Below are positions 12,301 to 21,000 of a stretch of 64,000 nucleotides of DNA, piece after piece. Numbering within the stretch: the stretch's first letter is position 1; every line of letters starts with the position of its first letter. The stretch is taken from assembly GCA_964019695.1 (NCBI GenBank), contig OZ026518.1, positions 111,086,145 through 111,150,144 of the forward strand, written 5' to 3'. Under the pieces are notes generated by a model. It saw only the letters and a program-made list of their open reading frames with translations, had not been told where the DNA came from and searched no databases. This DNA comes from Loripinus fragilis (Eukaryota; Mollusca; Bivalvia; Lucinida; Lucinidae). A program made the position numbers and the translations under genes.

Positions 12301-15300
12301 TGAAGTCTACCCAGAAACAGTGTGAAAGAGTAACTGGCTAAAGTGATGATTTATATCGCAAGTTTGTACTTAATTTCTTACTCATCAAATTAAACATGTG
12401 TTTTGGATGCTCATAAGAACTGTCTCTTTTGAGTACCAAAACATATTTTTTTTTTTATTTGATTTGATTCTTTATGTCCCATCAACAATCTTTCACTTAT
12501 ATAGGGACGGGTCTTCCTGGGTTGAACCAGCACTAAGCTAGGATCTATGTTCACAGTGACCCTGTTTAGGCTCGAACACGCGGCCCCTCAGTCTCGAGTC
12601 AAGCACTCTAACACTGAGCCACTGTGCTCCCATCCAACATATTTTGAGTACCCACAACATATATTTTGGTTGAGAAATAACAAAATTTTAACTATTCATT
12701 TTTAATTATGCACCCTTATCTGGAGACCTGCTCCCTCGGTTACAGTGGGACAGAATAACTGACTGTAGCGATAGCAATGAATGGATGTTGTAAGCATCCA
12801 AAGTTCCAACAAACAGCAATGTAAAGCTGGCCTTTAGTTAAAAGTGCATACCAAAAAATTAATTTTCTTATTTCTTAATCAAAATATATGTTGTGGGTAC
12901 TCAAAAGAACCGTCCCAATGAGATGGTTCTTTTGAGCACCCAAAACATATGTTAAAACTGATGGGTAAGAAATTATTTACAATTTTACGCTATTTTTTGT
13001 TTGTTTATTCAAACCTGTGGTAAAGTACAAAATGTAAATGTATTAGAACAATCACAATTTTAAACTCAAATATACATATAATTGATCTATGATCAGGTGA
13101 AAGAATGATATGAGGTGAAAGAATGATAAACATAATAATAAACATTGCAGATCCTGATCTCAATTTTACAGTCTGCTCAGGTCTATCTTGTAGAATGTTA
13201 AACTCTTTGCTTGCTATTGTCACCTGCTGATACCCGGACCTGGACCAGGCCCGACAAAATGTAGGACCTTATAATGCATCCAAACTGTTTTATGCTCTGA
13301 TGATACATTCCTGAAAGTGAAAAAGTCAATTTAAAAAAAATTGATAGATGATTAAAATGTATCAAAAATATCCAGCATGCAACAAGATAGGACTGTGAAT
13401 ACTATAATTGAAAGGAATGTAACCAGGCCTTCGGATAAGAATGTGTAATCTATTTATCACGGAAATGGACTATTATTTTTCTATTTTTCTTATTTCTCAA
13501 CCAAAACATATGTTGTGGGTACTCAAAAGAACCGTCTCATTGAGGCAGTTCTTTTGAGCACCCAAAATACATGTTTAAATTGATGGGTTAGAAAATATTT
13601 ACAATTTTACGCTCATTAAAGTTCCTTATCTAGGCCTATGCCTGTAACCTACCCTTCTCTGAAGAGCCCATACATGTATCAATGGTTTAGTGTTAGCTGC
13701 ACCTAAGAGATACTGGTTCCCGAGTATGCACAATCCATGTGGACTAGTACAGTCTCCTTTATATGATGTAAGGCTGGTTCCAGAGTTCAGGTCCCACACA
13801 CATGCATTCCATAGCTGCCCTGAGGCATCACTGGTAAACAAAACCTGCCAAAAATAAACATACATACCGTAATAATACTAGATCGAAATAAAATATTTTT
13901 TGCCATCCCTTATCTGATCAACCAATAAAAATGTTACAGCATTTGTGAAGGCCTCTGTGAATTGGAATTTTATATTTTCATCTGGGATCAAAATGTAAAA
14001 CCATTTTAAACTTTCACGTTTGTACAGAGAACAAAGAACTTACTTGTCAGGTCCACTAGTGTAGGATAATATCTAATCATATTTCCATTAGTAAACAGAG
14101 TAGACCCTGATCAGGCAGCTCTTACAAAAGGGTTAATTAATGCAGCAAATGCCATCTGAAGATCACCAGAAAAAAGACTTACATCGACACGTTATTCTAT
14201 AGAAACCAGAGAGTAGTTCACCATCCATACCTTGGATAAGAATTCACCTAACCCTTAATGCGCCAATCTCAACAAAAGTCGTCTGCTTTTCTCTTCTGCT
14301 GAAATGTTTAAGAAGCCTCTATGGCAAACAGTGTGGACCCAGATCAGGCTGCTCCTATCTGTTCTGGGTCCACGCTGTTTGCTACAATACGTAATTTGTC
14401 AGTAATGTTAGGCAATTATTTGCAGCAGACCACTTCAGCAGACGACATTTTCAAAAGCATTTTTTCTTGGCGCTTTAAGGGCTATGACTTAACGTGGAAG
14501 CAACACATTGGCAACATCACCGGAAAGGCCAACACAATCCCCGATCTCAAAGAAAAATGACTGCATTAGTTGTCATCTTGATCTGAACACATTTAGACCA
14601 ATTTAAGCGAATGCACGTCTGTTGACGTTATGGTTGCTCTTCTAACCCATGTTAGTTACTGACCATGATAGTATAGGACACTGAAACTTCCGTGGACAGA
14701 GACATGCTGCTGATGGTTGCTGTACTGGAGAAGCTTGTGCTAGTGGTGGAATTTCTGCATGTAGACAACTGGGTGGCAAGATAAATGTATCAAAATGTAA
14801 AACCATTTAAAACTTTCACGTTTGTACAGAAAACAAATAAATAACTTGTCAGGTCCACTAGTGTAGGATCATATACAATCATATTTCCATAAGCAAACAG
14901 AGTAGACCCTGATCAGACAGCTCTTACAAGAGCTGCCTGATCTGGGTCTGCTCTGTTTGCAAAAGTGTTAAAAAGCGTCTCTTTTAGGTAAAGGGCAAAT
15001 TAATGCAGCAAATGCTATCTGAAGATCTACAGAAAAAAAGACTTACACTGACACCACAGAGTTGTCCACACAGGGCTGCCACCACTAGTGACTCCTGGGC
15101 TTGGAAACAACTGACCCGACCTAGGTTTCATCTATAATAAGACTCCTCAGGGGTTTCCTGTAAAGTTTTGGACTCTGTGGTTGCTGAGAATCCAATGATG
15201 CTTGAACAGCAATCACTCATGCTTTATATAGTTGAGGAAAGTGGCTCCAAAAAGCGGTTACAGGCTCCCAAAAGCGGGTCTCCAAAGTGATGCTAGGCAG

Positions 15301-17819
15301 CTCCCTGGCAAAAGGCTCCAAAAAAAAGCTCCTGGCTTCCTAAAAGTGGCTTAGAAAGCCGCCTCCAAGGTGAGGCTAGGTGGCTTCCGAAAAACATCAC
15401 AAAATCGGCTCACTAGCTTCAGTAACTGTCTGAGTCTGTCTCAGGGTCTGCACCCACGGCCTGTCTATTTCTTGGCAAGGTAAAGTATACCCAATCTGTT
15501 TATCCATCCACACCTCGAGATCCCTTGCAAACAGGGTATCTCAGTTTTAGAGAAAGTTCAGCTTTGTAGAGCCAGATTGGTCACAGGGATCTACTCTAAA
15601 TGAAAAAGTGTTACCTCCATGCTCAATGAACTGTAATGGCCTCTACTACAACATCCTAGAACTAAGAGACTCGATCACTACACTCTACAAAGCAATCAAT
15701 AACTCTAAACCAGTCACAATTCCAGATTACATCACCTCTTTCTTCCGATATGACACTAAATCCCACAGCAAAACTTACATCGAGGTCAGGCACAACTATG
15801 AACAATATAAGAACTGCTATCTGTCCTTCCGCCTGATCTGGTACTGATCCCCTCTGTAGACGATTTAATGCCCTGTCACAGACGCACAGTGAAGTGCAGA
15901 ATTACAGACACACAAGGCATTTACTGATTAGTAGATTTTTGCCTTTTGATGGCGTCACTTGCCTGCGATGCTTCGGCCCTAGGCCGTACACCCATATCTA
16001 GATATTGAAAGATAGAAGTAAGAAAGAGGGCAAAGATCAGGAATCAATACAATAAAATATCACACCTGACCCAGGATACCAATGGGAAAGTAACAAACTC
16101 ACAAGTCTTAAACTCTACTACCACTGGCAATGAGCAATTGAGCTCCTGGTTAGAGCACTTGATTTTCAAGCTAGAGGGCACAAGTTAAAAGATAAAGAAG
16201 CCTTATTTTTAGTCCCTTATTAATGTTATTTGAAACAGACAACATTAGCTCTGTAGAGCTATTATTGCAACAATACAATATCTTTAACAGATACTTATCT
16301 GCCTCTACTCTATCTTCCTAGCAAGGGAGCTGCTAGTACCATTTTTACATCTTTGGTATTGAAGTAATTCAAAGGCAGGGTTCCCACAGAAATTCAAAAA
16401 CACAATTCCATGATTTTTCCATGATTTTCCACAATCGACAATGTAATTTCCATGACTTTTTTAATGCACAGACTCCAACCTCCCCTTTTAGAAGCAACTT
16501 CACCATGCTGAGCATAAGTGCAGAATGCAGCAACAACAGCATGCTTGTAGACCATGCATGCATTTTGAAATAATTAAAACTTGAAACCACCAGCAGCCAG
16601 AAAACTAGCTGTCGGACACACAAGTGTCTGACAGCTAGTTTTCTGGCTACTGGTGGTTTTGTCATTATTTCACAAAATTCCATGATTATTCAGGTTTTTT
16701 CCAATTACATGATTTTTCCATGCATGGAACTTTTTTAAGTGATTTCCAGGTTTTCCATGATTTCCAGAGCTTGTGGGAACCCTGCAAAGAGGAAAATCTT
16801 TTAGGTAAGCCAAGATTCATACCCAGAACTCCTGAGTGACAGTCAACCACTCTAACTATGTCGCTAAAGAGTTAAACCAACAGCGAGGCTGTTAGGAATG
16901 GCACCATCACTACCCTCTCCCCCCTTTCATTTCCTGAGAGCTGGACATCAACTACAACTAAGTATAGCCCGCTACCACTCCCAGAGGCCAACTCAGGCGC
17001 TACCAAATTACCTCTGCCACCAGTGAAGTAAATCCAAGGAGAAAATCTTTTGGGTCCGCCAAGATTCGAACCTGCAGAACTCCTGCGTGACAGTTGACAA
17101 CTCTAACCATGTCGCTAAAGAGTAAACCCAACAGCGAGGCTGTTAGGAATGGCACTGTCACTACAGTATGGTGCAGTCCGGATTCCAACCCAAAAACAGA
17201 CACATATTTTCTTTCATTCTCTAAATACTGCCATAGACATAGAAGACTTATTTTAAGTTGAATATACATATAACAAGTAACATAAGCCCTGTAGGGCTTT
17301 TACTTCGACAAAAAAGACCCTCTTGCGAGTATTATGGGCAGGTGTACTTTGTACACTCCGTGCAGGATGAAAGCCTAAAAGTAACCATATCTAAATTACC
17401 ATAGGGTTCTTTATCCTGCACAGGGGGTGACTTACCCTGCACAGGGGACATCCAGTTAAGGTTCCCGATCCGAAGGACGATGCACTTTTCTAGTGTCATC
17501 CCTGAGCTAATGAGGCAGTATTTGAATCCCACATCGGGTAATACATTTTATGCTTCAAATTACTTTAAAAGGACAGAAAAATGTTGACTGGGTGTGAAGC
17601 GACCAAAACGCAAAAAAATAGGAAGAAAAATATCGCGAAAACACATTACAAAGGCACTAGCGCCGGAATAAGAATGGAATTGAGACGAAAACCAATTGAA
17701 ATATAAGAATGAATAATTAAACAGGACCTGAAGAGTAGCATTAAAAATACCAGCGATAGAACGGTGGGATAAATGACAATATTTTAAAAACAACGCATTA
17801 CCTCTAAGGGCGCAGACAT
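3158..17819 (-). CDS. WDR18: WDR18, partial gene (exons 1-6 of a WD-repeat ribosome-biogenesis protein)
   Basis: Six exons can be joined on the minus strand: 17819-17802, 13844-13653, 11342-11232, 10069-9936, 7550-7403 and 3301-3158. All junctions are AG/GT and keep frame (phase 0 except exon 4/5, where a serine codon is split). The product is 249 residues, beginning MSAPLE, then blades with CVWDLNSG, HVWALQRR, IHIWQ, GGEDNLVIVWS, SASLDQTCRVWD and GGSNGDIF. Order and spacing follow human WDR18 from its start (MAAPMEV...IVWELHSG...) to about residue 250; human is about 430 aa, so the C-terminal blades lie left of the window. Family knowledge: WDR18 is the Ipi3 counterpart in the PELP1-TEX10-WDR18 (Rix1) complex, which works with LAS1L, SENP3 and MDN1 in nucleolar pre-60S maturation. 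It shares a short promoter with RIMOC1. The introns are large and filled with repeats. Confidence 0.93.
3312..3540. mobile_element. MITE-C copy next to WDR18 exon 6
   Basis: Inverted-repeat element with ends gcttttttcatgctcaactc and gagttgagaatgaaaaagtt, starting 11 bp upstream of exon 6 in intron 5. Related copies occur at 11457-11600, 29100-29450, 34690-35140 and 60130-60240. Confidence 0.75.
4166..4541. mobile_element. 375-bp inverted-end element in WDR18 intron 5
   Basis: Ends read caggggtgtggaaatagc and gtatttccacacccatg, an inverted pair. The interior repeats 'acttgtcct..ggacaagta' in both orientations. It has no coding content. Confidence 0.65.
4788..6992. mobile_element. 2.2-kb non-coding TIR element with internal tandem copies
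   Basis: Ends cagtggcgaatccagggg and gatccgcccctg are an inverted pair of the CAG(T/G)GGCGGATCCAGG type used by several DNA transposon groups. Inside, diverged copies of a module follow each other: gcattaggaagtaaatttga with ccttgacgttaagtaggcca recurs near 5770 and 6530, and ggttctggagaagaagattt near 5975 and 6656. The right part carries the gacggacggacagatggacg run and the hairpin gtgagccttcggctcaggtg. Related DNA lies at 53765-54250 and 60780-61830. No transposase is seen. Confidence 0.6.
6070..6245. repeat. Dispersed repeat, inverted partner at 46550-46735
   Basis: Contains acactggccagtttaccttg, attttgggtgtgcagg and agtgaaaaatcatgctttac. The reverse complement occurs at 46550-46735 (gtaaagcatgactattcact, caaggtaaacttgccagtgt). 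It lies inside the 4788-6992 element. Confidence 0.75.
7403..7550 (-). CDS. WDR18: WDR18 exon 5
   Basis: A 148-nt exon, acceptor ttttcag, donor gtaata. It encodes (S)VLSSHDGPSR, then RIWSNHSLPVTDIHVG and RVVSASLDQTCR. Human WDR18 has RHVWSHHALPITDLHCG and RVATSSLDQTVK, so orthology is clear. It leaves in phase 0 into exon 6 (VWDMVSG). Confidence 0.93.
7917..8134. mobile_element. MITE with TTAACCCATT ends
   Basis: Begins catttaacccatttatgcct and ends gctaatatgggttaacc. Part of a related copy is at 37625-37802 (ending taggcattaatgggttaa). WDR18 intron 4. Confidence 0.65.
8225..8305 (-). mobile_element. MITE-A half copy
   Basis: Matches one arm of MITE-A (ttctcaaccaaaacatatgt, then tgtgggtactcaaaagaacc) and breaks off at the hairpin centre. 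WDR18 intron 4. Confidence 0.7.
8340..8530. repeat. Dispersed repeat G
   Basis: gtaagtgagtatgatcagga with aataccacaaccacac and tcttcaagatgattgcaaaa recur at 41757-42000. Fragments occur at 24683-24780, and inverted at 55237-55340 and 59757-59835. No coding content. Confidence 0.65.
9265..9936. repeat. 17-bp minisatellite (about 39 units) starting at the WDR18 exon 4 donor
   Basis: The plus-strand unit is TGTGTATTACCTTGTCA with variants ACCATGTCA, TTCCTTGTCA and ACCATACCA. On the transcribed (minus) strand each main unit reads ACAAGGTAATACACATG, i.e. AAG|GTAATA, the same as the functional donor GCAAG|GTAATA of exon 4 at 9936/9935. The array is therefore flush with the splice site. The cluster cataccatgtgtatttcc recurs at about 9647, 9715 and 9817 (4- and 6-unit spacing), showing higher-order copying. 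Because 17 is not a multiple of 3 and no plus-strand frame holds a stop, long artefactual ORFs (Met-Cys-Ile-Thr-rich) run through it. Confidence 0.96.
9936..10069 (-). CDS. WDR18: WDR18 exon 4
   Basis: This 134-nt exon has no long ORF of its own, and I found it by following the family. Acceptor ttatag at 10072-10070, donor GCAAG|gtaata at 9935. It reads VCTGCLMAVLSRHYQTV, then TDNGSHFVSGGEDNLVIVWS, matching human VSTGNLLVILSRHYQDV ... SSHFISGGKDCLVLVWS. It enters in phase 0 from exon 3 (IWQ) and ends with AG, which joins the first T of exon 5 to make Ser. The donor runs directly into a 17-bp minisatellite whose every unit repeats the intron start. Confidence 0.92.
10998..11223. mobile_element. 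MITE-D copy (226 bp, TTAA-ended palindrome) near WDR18 exon 3
   Basis: Begins ttaaccctttactctatagc and ends tttttatggagtaaagggtt aa. The centre is a long hairpin (aatattatggaaaatggagc ... gctccattttccataatatt). A second, inverted copy is at 33778-34002. Confidence 0.82.
11232..11342 (-). CDS. WDR18: WDR18 exon 3
   Basis: A 37-codon exon, acceptor after a T-rich tract ending ttttcag, donor gtattt, phase 0 at both ends. It contains DQHQLKIVCPGRVTALAV and EKIHIWQ, matching the human segment QQKIMCPGPVTCLTA ... ESIHLWE. A 226-bp palindromic MITE (10998-11223) ends 8 bp beyond the donor. Confidence 0.93.
11457..11600. mobile_element. MITE-C copy, shortened
   Basis: Shares catgctcagttgagttgaga and the tttttcatgctcaaaaa end with the family. 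It lies in WDR18 intron 2 upstream of exon 3. Confidence 0.6.
12385..12730 (+). mobile_element. MITE-A copy split by SINE-1
   Basis: Left arm 12385-12449 and right arm 12636-12730 (ttgagtacccacaacatata then ttttggttgagaaataa). The SINE between them has a target duplication, so the MITE was there first. Confidence 0.78.
12450..12635 (-). mobile_element. SINE-1 copy inserted in a MITE-A element
   Basis: Same head (gggagcacagtggctcagtg on the minus strand), a B box GTGTTCGAGCC and the same tail. Flanked by a 10-bp duplication aacatatttt (12440-12449 and 12636-12645). The two halves of a MITE-A copy lie on either side (12385-12449 and 12636-12730). It sits in WDR18 intron 2. Confidence 0.88.
12828..13018 (-). 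mobile_element. MITE-A copy, nearly complete
   Basis: A family of about 190-bp snap-back elements. The ends are CAGG-like: ggcctttagttaaaagtgca at one side and tttattcaaacctg at the other. The core is an inverted pair around tactcaaaagaaccgtc and ggttcttttgagcaccc. Reference copy for the reverse orientation; WDR18 intron 2. Confidence 0.82.
13470..13615 (-). mobile_element. MITE-A copy
   Basis: Carries ttctcaaccaaaacatatgt, the core hairpin and tttacaattttacgct. It lies about 40 bp beyond the WDR18 exon 2 donor (13653). Confidence 0.8.
13653..13844 (-). CDS. WDR18: WDR18 exon 2
   Basis: A 64-codon exon with acceptor tggcag and donor gtaggt, phase 0 at both ends. It encodes the first beta-propeller strands: SDASGQLWNACVWDLNSG, then a Gly-Leu-Cys turn, and ends ...LIHVWALQRR. 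It aligns with human SDSAAPLWSCIVWELHSG and ...ISAWELQRK. Confidence 0.93.
13987..15047. repeat. Duplicated segment in WDR18 intron 1 (13987-14175 and 14789-15047)
   Basis: Both copies share actttcacgtttgtacaga, acttgtcaggtccactagtg, then agagtagaccctgatca and gcagcaaatgc(c/t)atctgaag. The second copy has extra hairpin sequence (14930-14990). The intervening 600 bp is not repeated. Confidence 0.75.
15120..16020. other. WDR18 intron 1, no recognised gene
   Basis: A stretch near 15230-15420 repeats 'ggctcc(a)aaaagc' loosely. An 80-codon open frame at 15608-15847 matches no family I know and has no splice or start context. I see nothing further. Confidence 0.4.
16022..16112 (-). mobile_element. 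Short 3' tail copy of the same retroelement
   Basis: The stretch containing gatcaggaatcaatac, cctgacccaggataccaatg and ggaaagtaacaaactcacaag is the reverse complement of part of 52110-52255. It lies in WDR18 intron 1. Confidence 0.65.
16140..16330. mobile_element. tRNA-like SINE fragment
   Basis: A plus-strand A-box-like segment (gagctcctggttagagcact) is followed by a body shared with 35720-35870: aacagacaacattagctc and atctttaacagatact. Confidence 0.5.
16375..16791. mobile_element. 417-bp TIR element (CAGGGTTCCCAC ends)
   Basis: Begins gcagggttcccacagaaatt and ends gcttgtgggaaccctgc, an inverted pair typical of hAT-like non-autonomous elements. Inside is a hairpin (agaaaactagctgtc ... gacagctagttttct) and many ttccatga(t) motifs. 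WDR18 intron 1. Confidence 0.7.
16795..17160 (-). mobile_element. Two copies of a tRNA-derived SINE
   Basis: 16795-16910 and 17034-17160 share ctaaagagt(t)aaacc, aacagcgaggctgttaggaa and tggcac. On the minus strand the second reads gcgacatggttagagttgtc (A box) and aggttcgaatcttgg (B box). WDR18 intron 1. Confidence 0.7.
17280..17800. other. Start of WDR18 intron 1, nothing recognised
   Basis: Low-copy sequence between the SINE pair and exon 1. A hairpin near 17277-17300 (aagccctgtagggctttt) is the only structure noticed. Confidence 0.4.
17802..17819 (-). CDS. WDR18: WDR18 exon 1 (start codon)
   Basis: This short coding exon reads ATG TCT GCG CCC TTA GAG followed directly by a donor (gtaatg), giving MSAPLE. 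Human WDR18 begins MAAPMEV, and exon 2 opens with the matching Val, so this start is well supported despite being only 18 nt. It ends in phase 0. Confidence 0.85.
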
Positions 17820-17942
17820 CTTGGATGAATTGGTTTCTGTCTGGGCTATGATAATGAGACGAACTGGGAACCAGTTATATTTTTTTTCGCATTCGGGTCG
17901 TCTTTGTGTTTATCATAGGACTTGGTTGGTAGGAGTGAAAGT
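17820..17942. promoter_or_regulatory. Shared head-to-head promoter of WDR18 and RIMOC1
   Basis: Only 123 bp separate the WDR18 ATG (minus, 17819) from the RIMOC1 ATG (plus, 17943), so both 5' UTRs and the core promoter must fit here or overlap the first introns. An ATTGG (inverted CCAAT) is present near 17829-17833. There is a T-rich tract at about 17879-17888 and no convincing TATA box. The RIMOC1 start has A at -3 and G at +4, a good initiation context. Promoter activity is inferred from geometry. Confidence 0.7.
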
Positions 17943-18030
17943 ATGGCTGGGGAGAATTTGAAGGCTCACATTTTAGGAAACTTTAGAACCTTACAGTCAG
18001 AATGTCAGGCTAAGATCAATGGTCTAACAG
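17943..18030 (+). CDS. RIMOC1: RIMOC1 exon 1
   Basis: Encodes MAGENLKAHILGNFRTLQSE and nine more residues, ending in ...NGLT plus one base before a gtaaaa donor (phase 1). The ATG is the first in the transcript direction after the shared promoter. The split codon with exon 2 gives Glu (T-E-E-S-M-F), similar to the acidic stretch in human at the same place. Confidence 0.85.
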
Positions 18031-21000
18031 GTAAAACAAATGTTGAATTGATCGAATGAACGGTTGTTTCATCAATTCACGTTAGAGAATGTTTAAAAAA
18101 ATGAAAGTTAATTTTGTGTTTTTCTCTCTCAGACTGATTTTTAATTTGTGATAAATAAAGTCAACTTGTTTTATTTTGATCCATCTTAGTTTATCAGTTC
18201 TTCATCCATATAATGAGCGAAAAATGAGAAAAGGACAGATAAGAGGAATAAAGATGTTGAAGTGAAACGTCTACAGATATCGTCGTCATGAATGTAATCG
18301 GGAGGAAAATGCAGCTGGACCAAGCAGCCAATGACCCCAAAACCCTAACACTGTAGTTAATTCCGAACATTGATCACTCTTATTCTTACGAAAGTTTACT
18401 CTATCAATTTTTTTCAAATCTTGGCTTTTATATTTAAAATGGAATTTCCTCGGGTGTTGGCGTTTAACCCTAATCAAAAGAACTTGAATCTCAATCAAGG
18501 TTTTTGTACCACTGTCAATATCTATGGGCACGGTACCAAAATAACTGTTGTAGTACTACGGTGTTCACTGATCAAGTTCTATACTGTTCCTCCGCGTTGT
18601 GTATTTTTAAGTCAATGATTAACAACCCTGAATTTAGACAATTTATTTTACAAGTCCAAAGTGGAGTGATTTATTTTCTGGGGCGAACTTATTGATAAAT
18701 ACAAAGATATAAATGCGAATTCAAAGACAGCATTCATAGACTACGCAATGCTCAAATAAGTACTCTATAGTCCCCCATATGTTTCTGTTATTCTGTCAAT
18801 CAAAGGTGGGCGTGGTTAAAAAAATTCTGGGGCGAGTGTTTCATATAAAAATGATCATGAAGTGTTTTATATAAAAATGATTCTTTATAAGTAATAAATC
18901 TAAAGTATTTCTTTCAGAAGTATTGAATATTTCCCATTGAATTCACATCTGATTTTACGCAAAATTATTCAATTTTTACAAAATGGTGAAACGCCACCTA
19001 GGAGCCGATCCCGGAGCCGATCGAGACACTGAAAGGCTAAATTCAACTATTATAAACTGTTTTAAAGTATAATTAATGGAATATGAGTTTTTAAAAAAAG
19101 TCCAATATGAGGTTTTATTGTCGTTTTTAGTATTTAATAACTCGTCAGAGAAGATAATAAGCGTTAATTTTAAGACTGAAAATAGGTCAATCAAGGGAGA
19201 CAAATAAAACCGATATCTAGGTGGGAAGTATAAAAGCCAGGACCAATGTCAGTGATCCGGAACCAAATTTTACGGGAACCAACGTTTAGCTTGTGGATTT
19301 CTCGTAGAACTTTCAGTAAATTCAATATATTTTTTGATGCATAATAGTCTTTAGGATCTTTAAGACGACAAATTAAAAAAAATCGGATGTAAAACAGTGC
19401 TTTTGGTAAAATTCGTTCGTCATTCCCGTGAAAACTGGTCTTGGGTTTAAATACACAACATGGTCCGATTTTTAAGTGCTAGTAATTAAAAGATCAAGAG
19501 TTAACATTCGCGGATCCAGAGGGGCGGGGATATGGGGGCTGAGACCCCCTCCCCCGAAAAATCACAAGGTTTCTATAGAAATCAGCTCGAAGCCAATATA
19601 GTTGTATTTTCTTTCGAGATTTTAAGAAGGGAATCATGACAGTTCACCTACAAGACAGTTCACCAACATTCATTTTTATCCAGCAAATTCCACGAATATT
19701 CTAACTGTGTCTAACCTGTATCGTTACTGACCGTTGAATATCACGAATGGGTTGAAAATTACATACACGAGTCATAATATTTTTCGCTTCTTGGTGATTC
19801 GTGGTCTGTGTGGAATAGGGACATTAGGCAGAAATTCATTAAATTTTAGACCTAAAAATCGCTAACCACGTTTTTTTTGTTTGGCTAAATACGCTAATCA
19901 ATATAAAACATGGACACAATTGCTAAACCTCCATGCCACCAGTGACCTATATATAGGTCACTGATGCCATCAATCATGTGGTAGACACTATCTGAATTCT
20001 ATCTTTAGTGAAAAAAGTCGCATATACTAAATAAATATCTACTGCCCTTTCATAATTTGGAAAAAAGCATTTTAAGAGAAAACACAAAAACGCCCCAGTA
20101 TAACATGATTTATTCCTGTTATAGTTTTTCTTGTTATAATTTAAATAATAATTTTTAGAAACCCGACTGTCCAAAACCTTTCCCAATTCACTCTCTTGTG
20201 TCAAGCCAAAACTGAGATGGAGAAGGGTGCACCCAGGTTTTGAGGTATCTCCATCCCATCATGCATTTCTCTGTTCGTAGTGGCGTATCGCAAGGATAGC
20301 CATTCCATTGGTCATCGGTAAAGGTTAGGATAGTAGAGCCATTTCGATTGGTCGAAATGAGATTCACAAATATCCATGGTCAAATCCAACCCTTGCTCCG
20401 CCAAATAACCTGAACTAATTTATGTTTTTATCAATTGTTATTCTAATGACGCCAAACTATGGCAAACGTTTCCATTCGAAACACAAACAGTGCAGACCTG
20501 ATCAGACAGCTTCACCATAAGCCAACTGTTCTGAATCTTCATTGTATTGAAATATTGTATGGCGCAGCAAGGTTGAATATACAATCTTTTACTTGAACTT
20601 TACAGTCTCCCATTAACAACCTTCCAGCTAGCTATATAAGTGTTTATCGGAAGGCACTAAAAATGAGATGAAAGGAAGCGTGATATTTCTAATAGGTTGA
20701 CCTTTGTTATCTTCCGTTTAATGAGATGTCCACTTGGGTATTTCATAACTGCAGAAATTGGGCACATACATGCCATTACATGAATAAAAAGTACCTATAC
20801 ACAAAAGTGTTACATTTTCTTTCTCAGTTAAAATCTAGCAAGTTTCAATTGAACCTATATTGTAGTGTCCGTACATGGTGGTTTGGACACGACCACCAGG
20901 GTAGCCCAGGTGGTTAGAGCACTGGAATAGTCATGGATTTGAATCCCTCGATCAATCCTTGGGCTGCTTGACCCCCCCCCCCCCCCCCCCCCCCCAACCC

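Noticed and set aside
14664..15110. Two possible minus-strand exons (15110-15047 with CFQAQESLVVAALCGQL; 14754-14664 with NSTTSTSFSSTATISS), each with AG and GT edges
   Set aside because: Their phases do not join to each other or to WDR18 exons 1 and 2, which already join perfectly without them. They may be pieces of another gene or chance; transcript data would decide.
15608..15847. 80-codon plus-strand ORF
   Set aside because: No recognised domain, no promoter or splice context, inside WDR18 intron 1.
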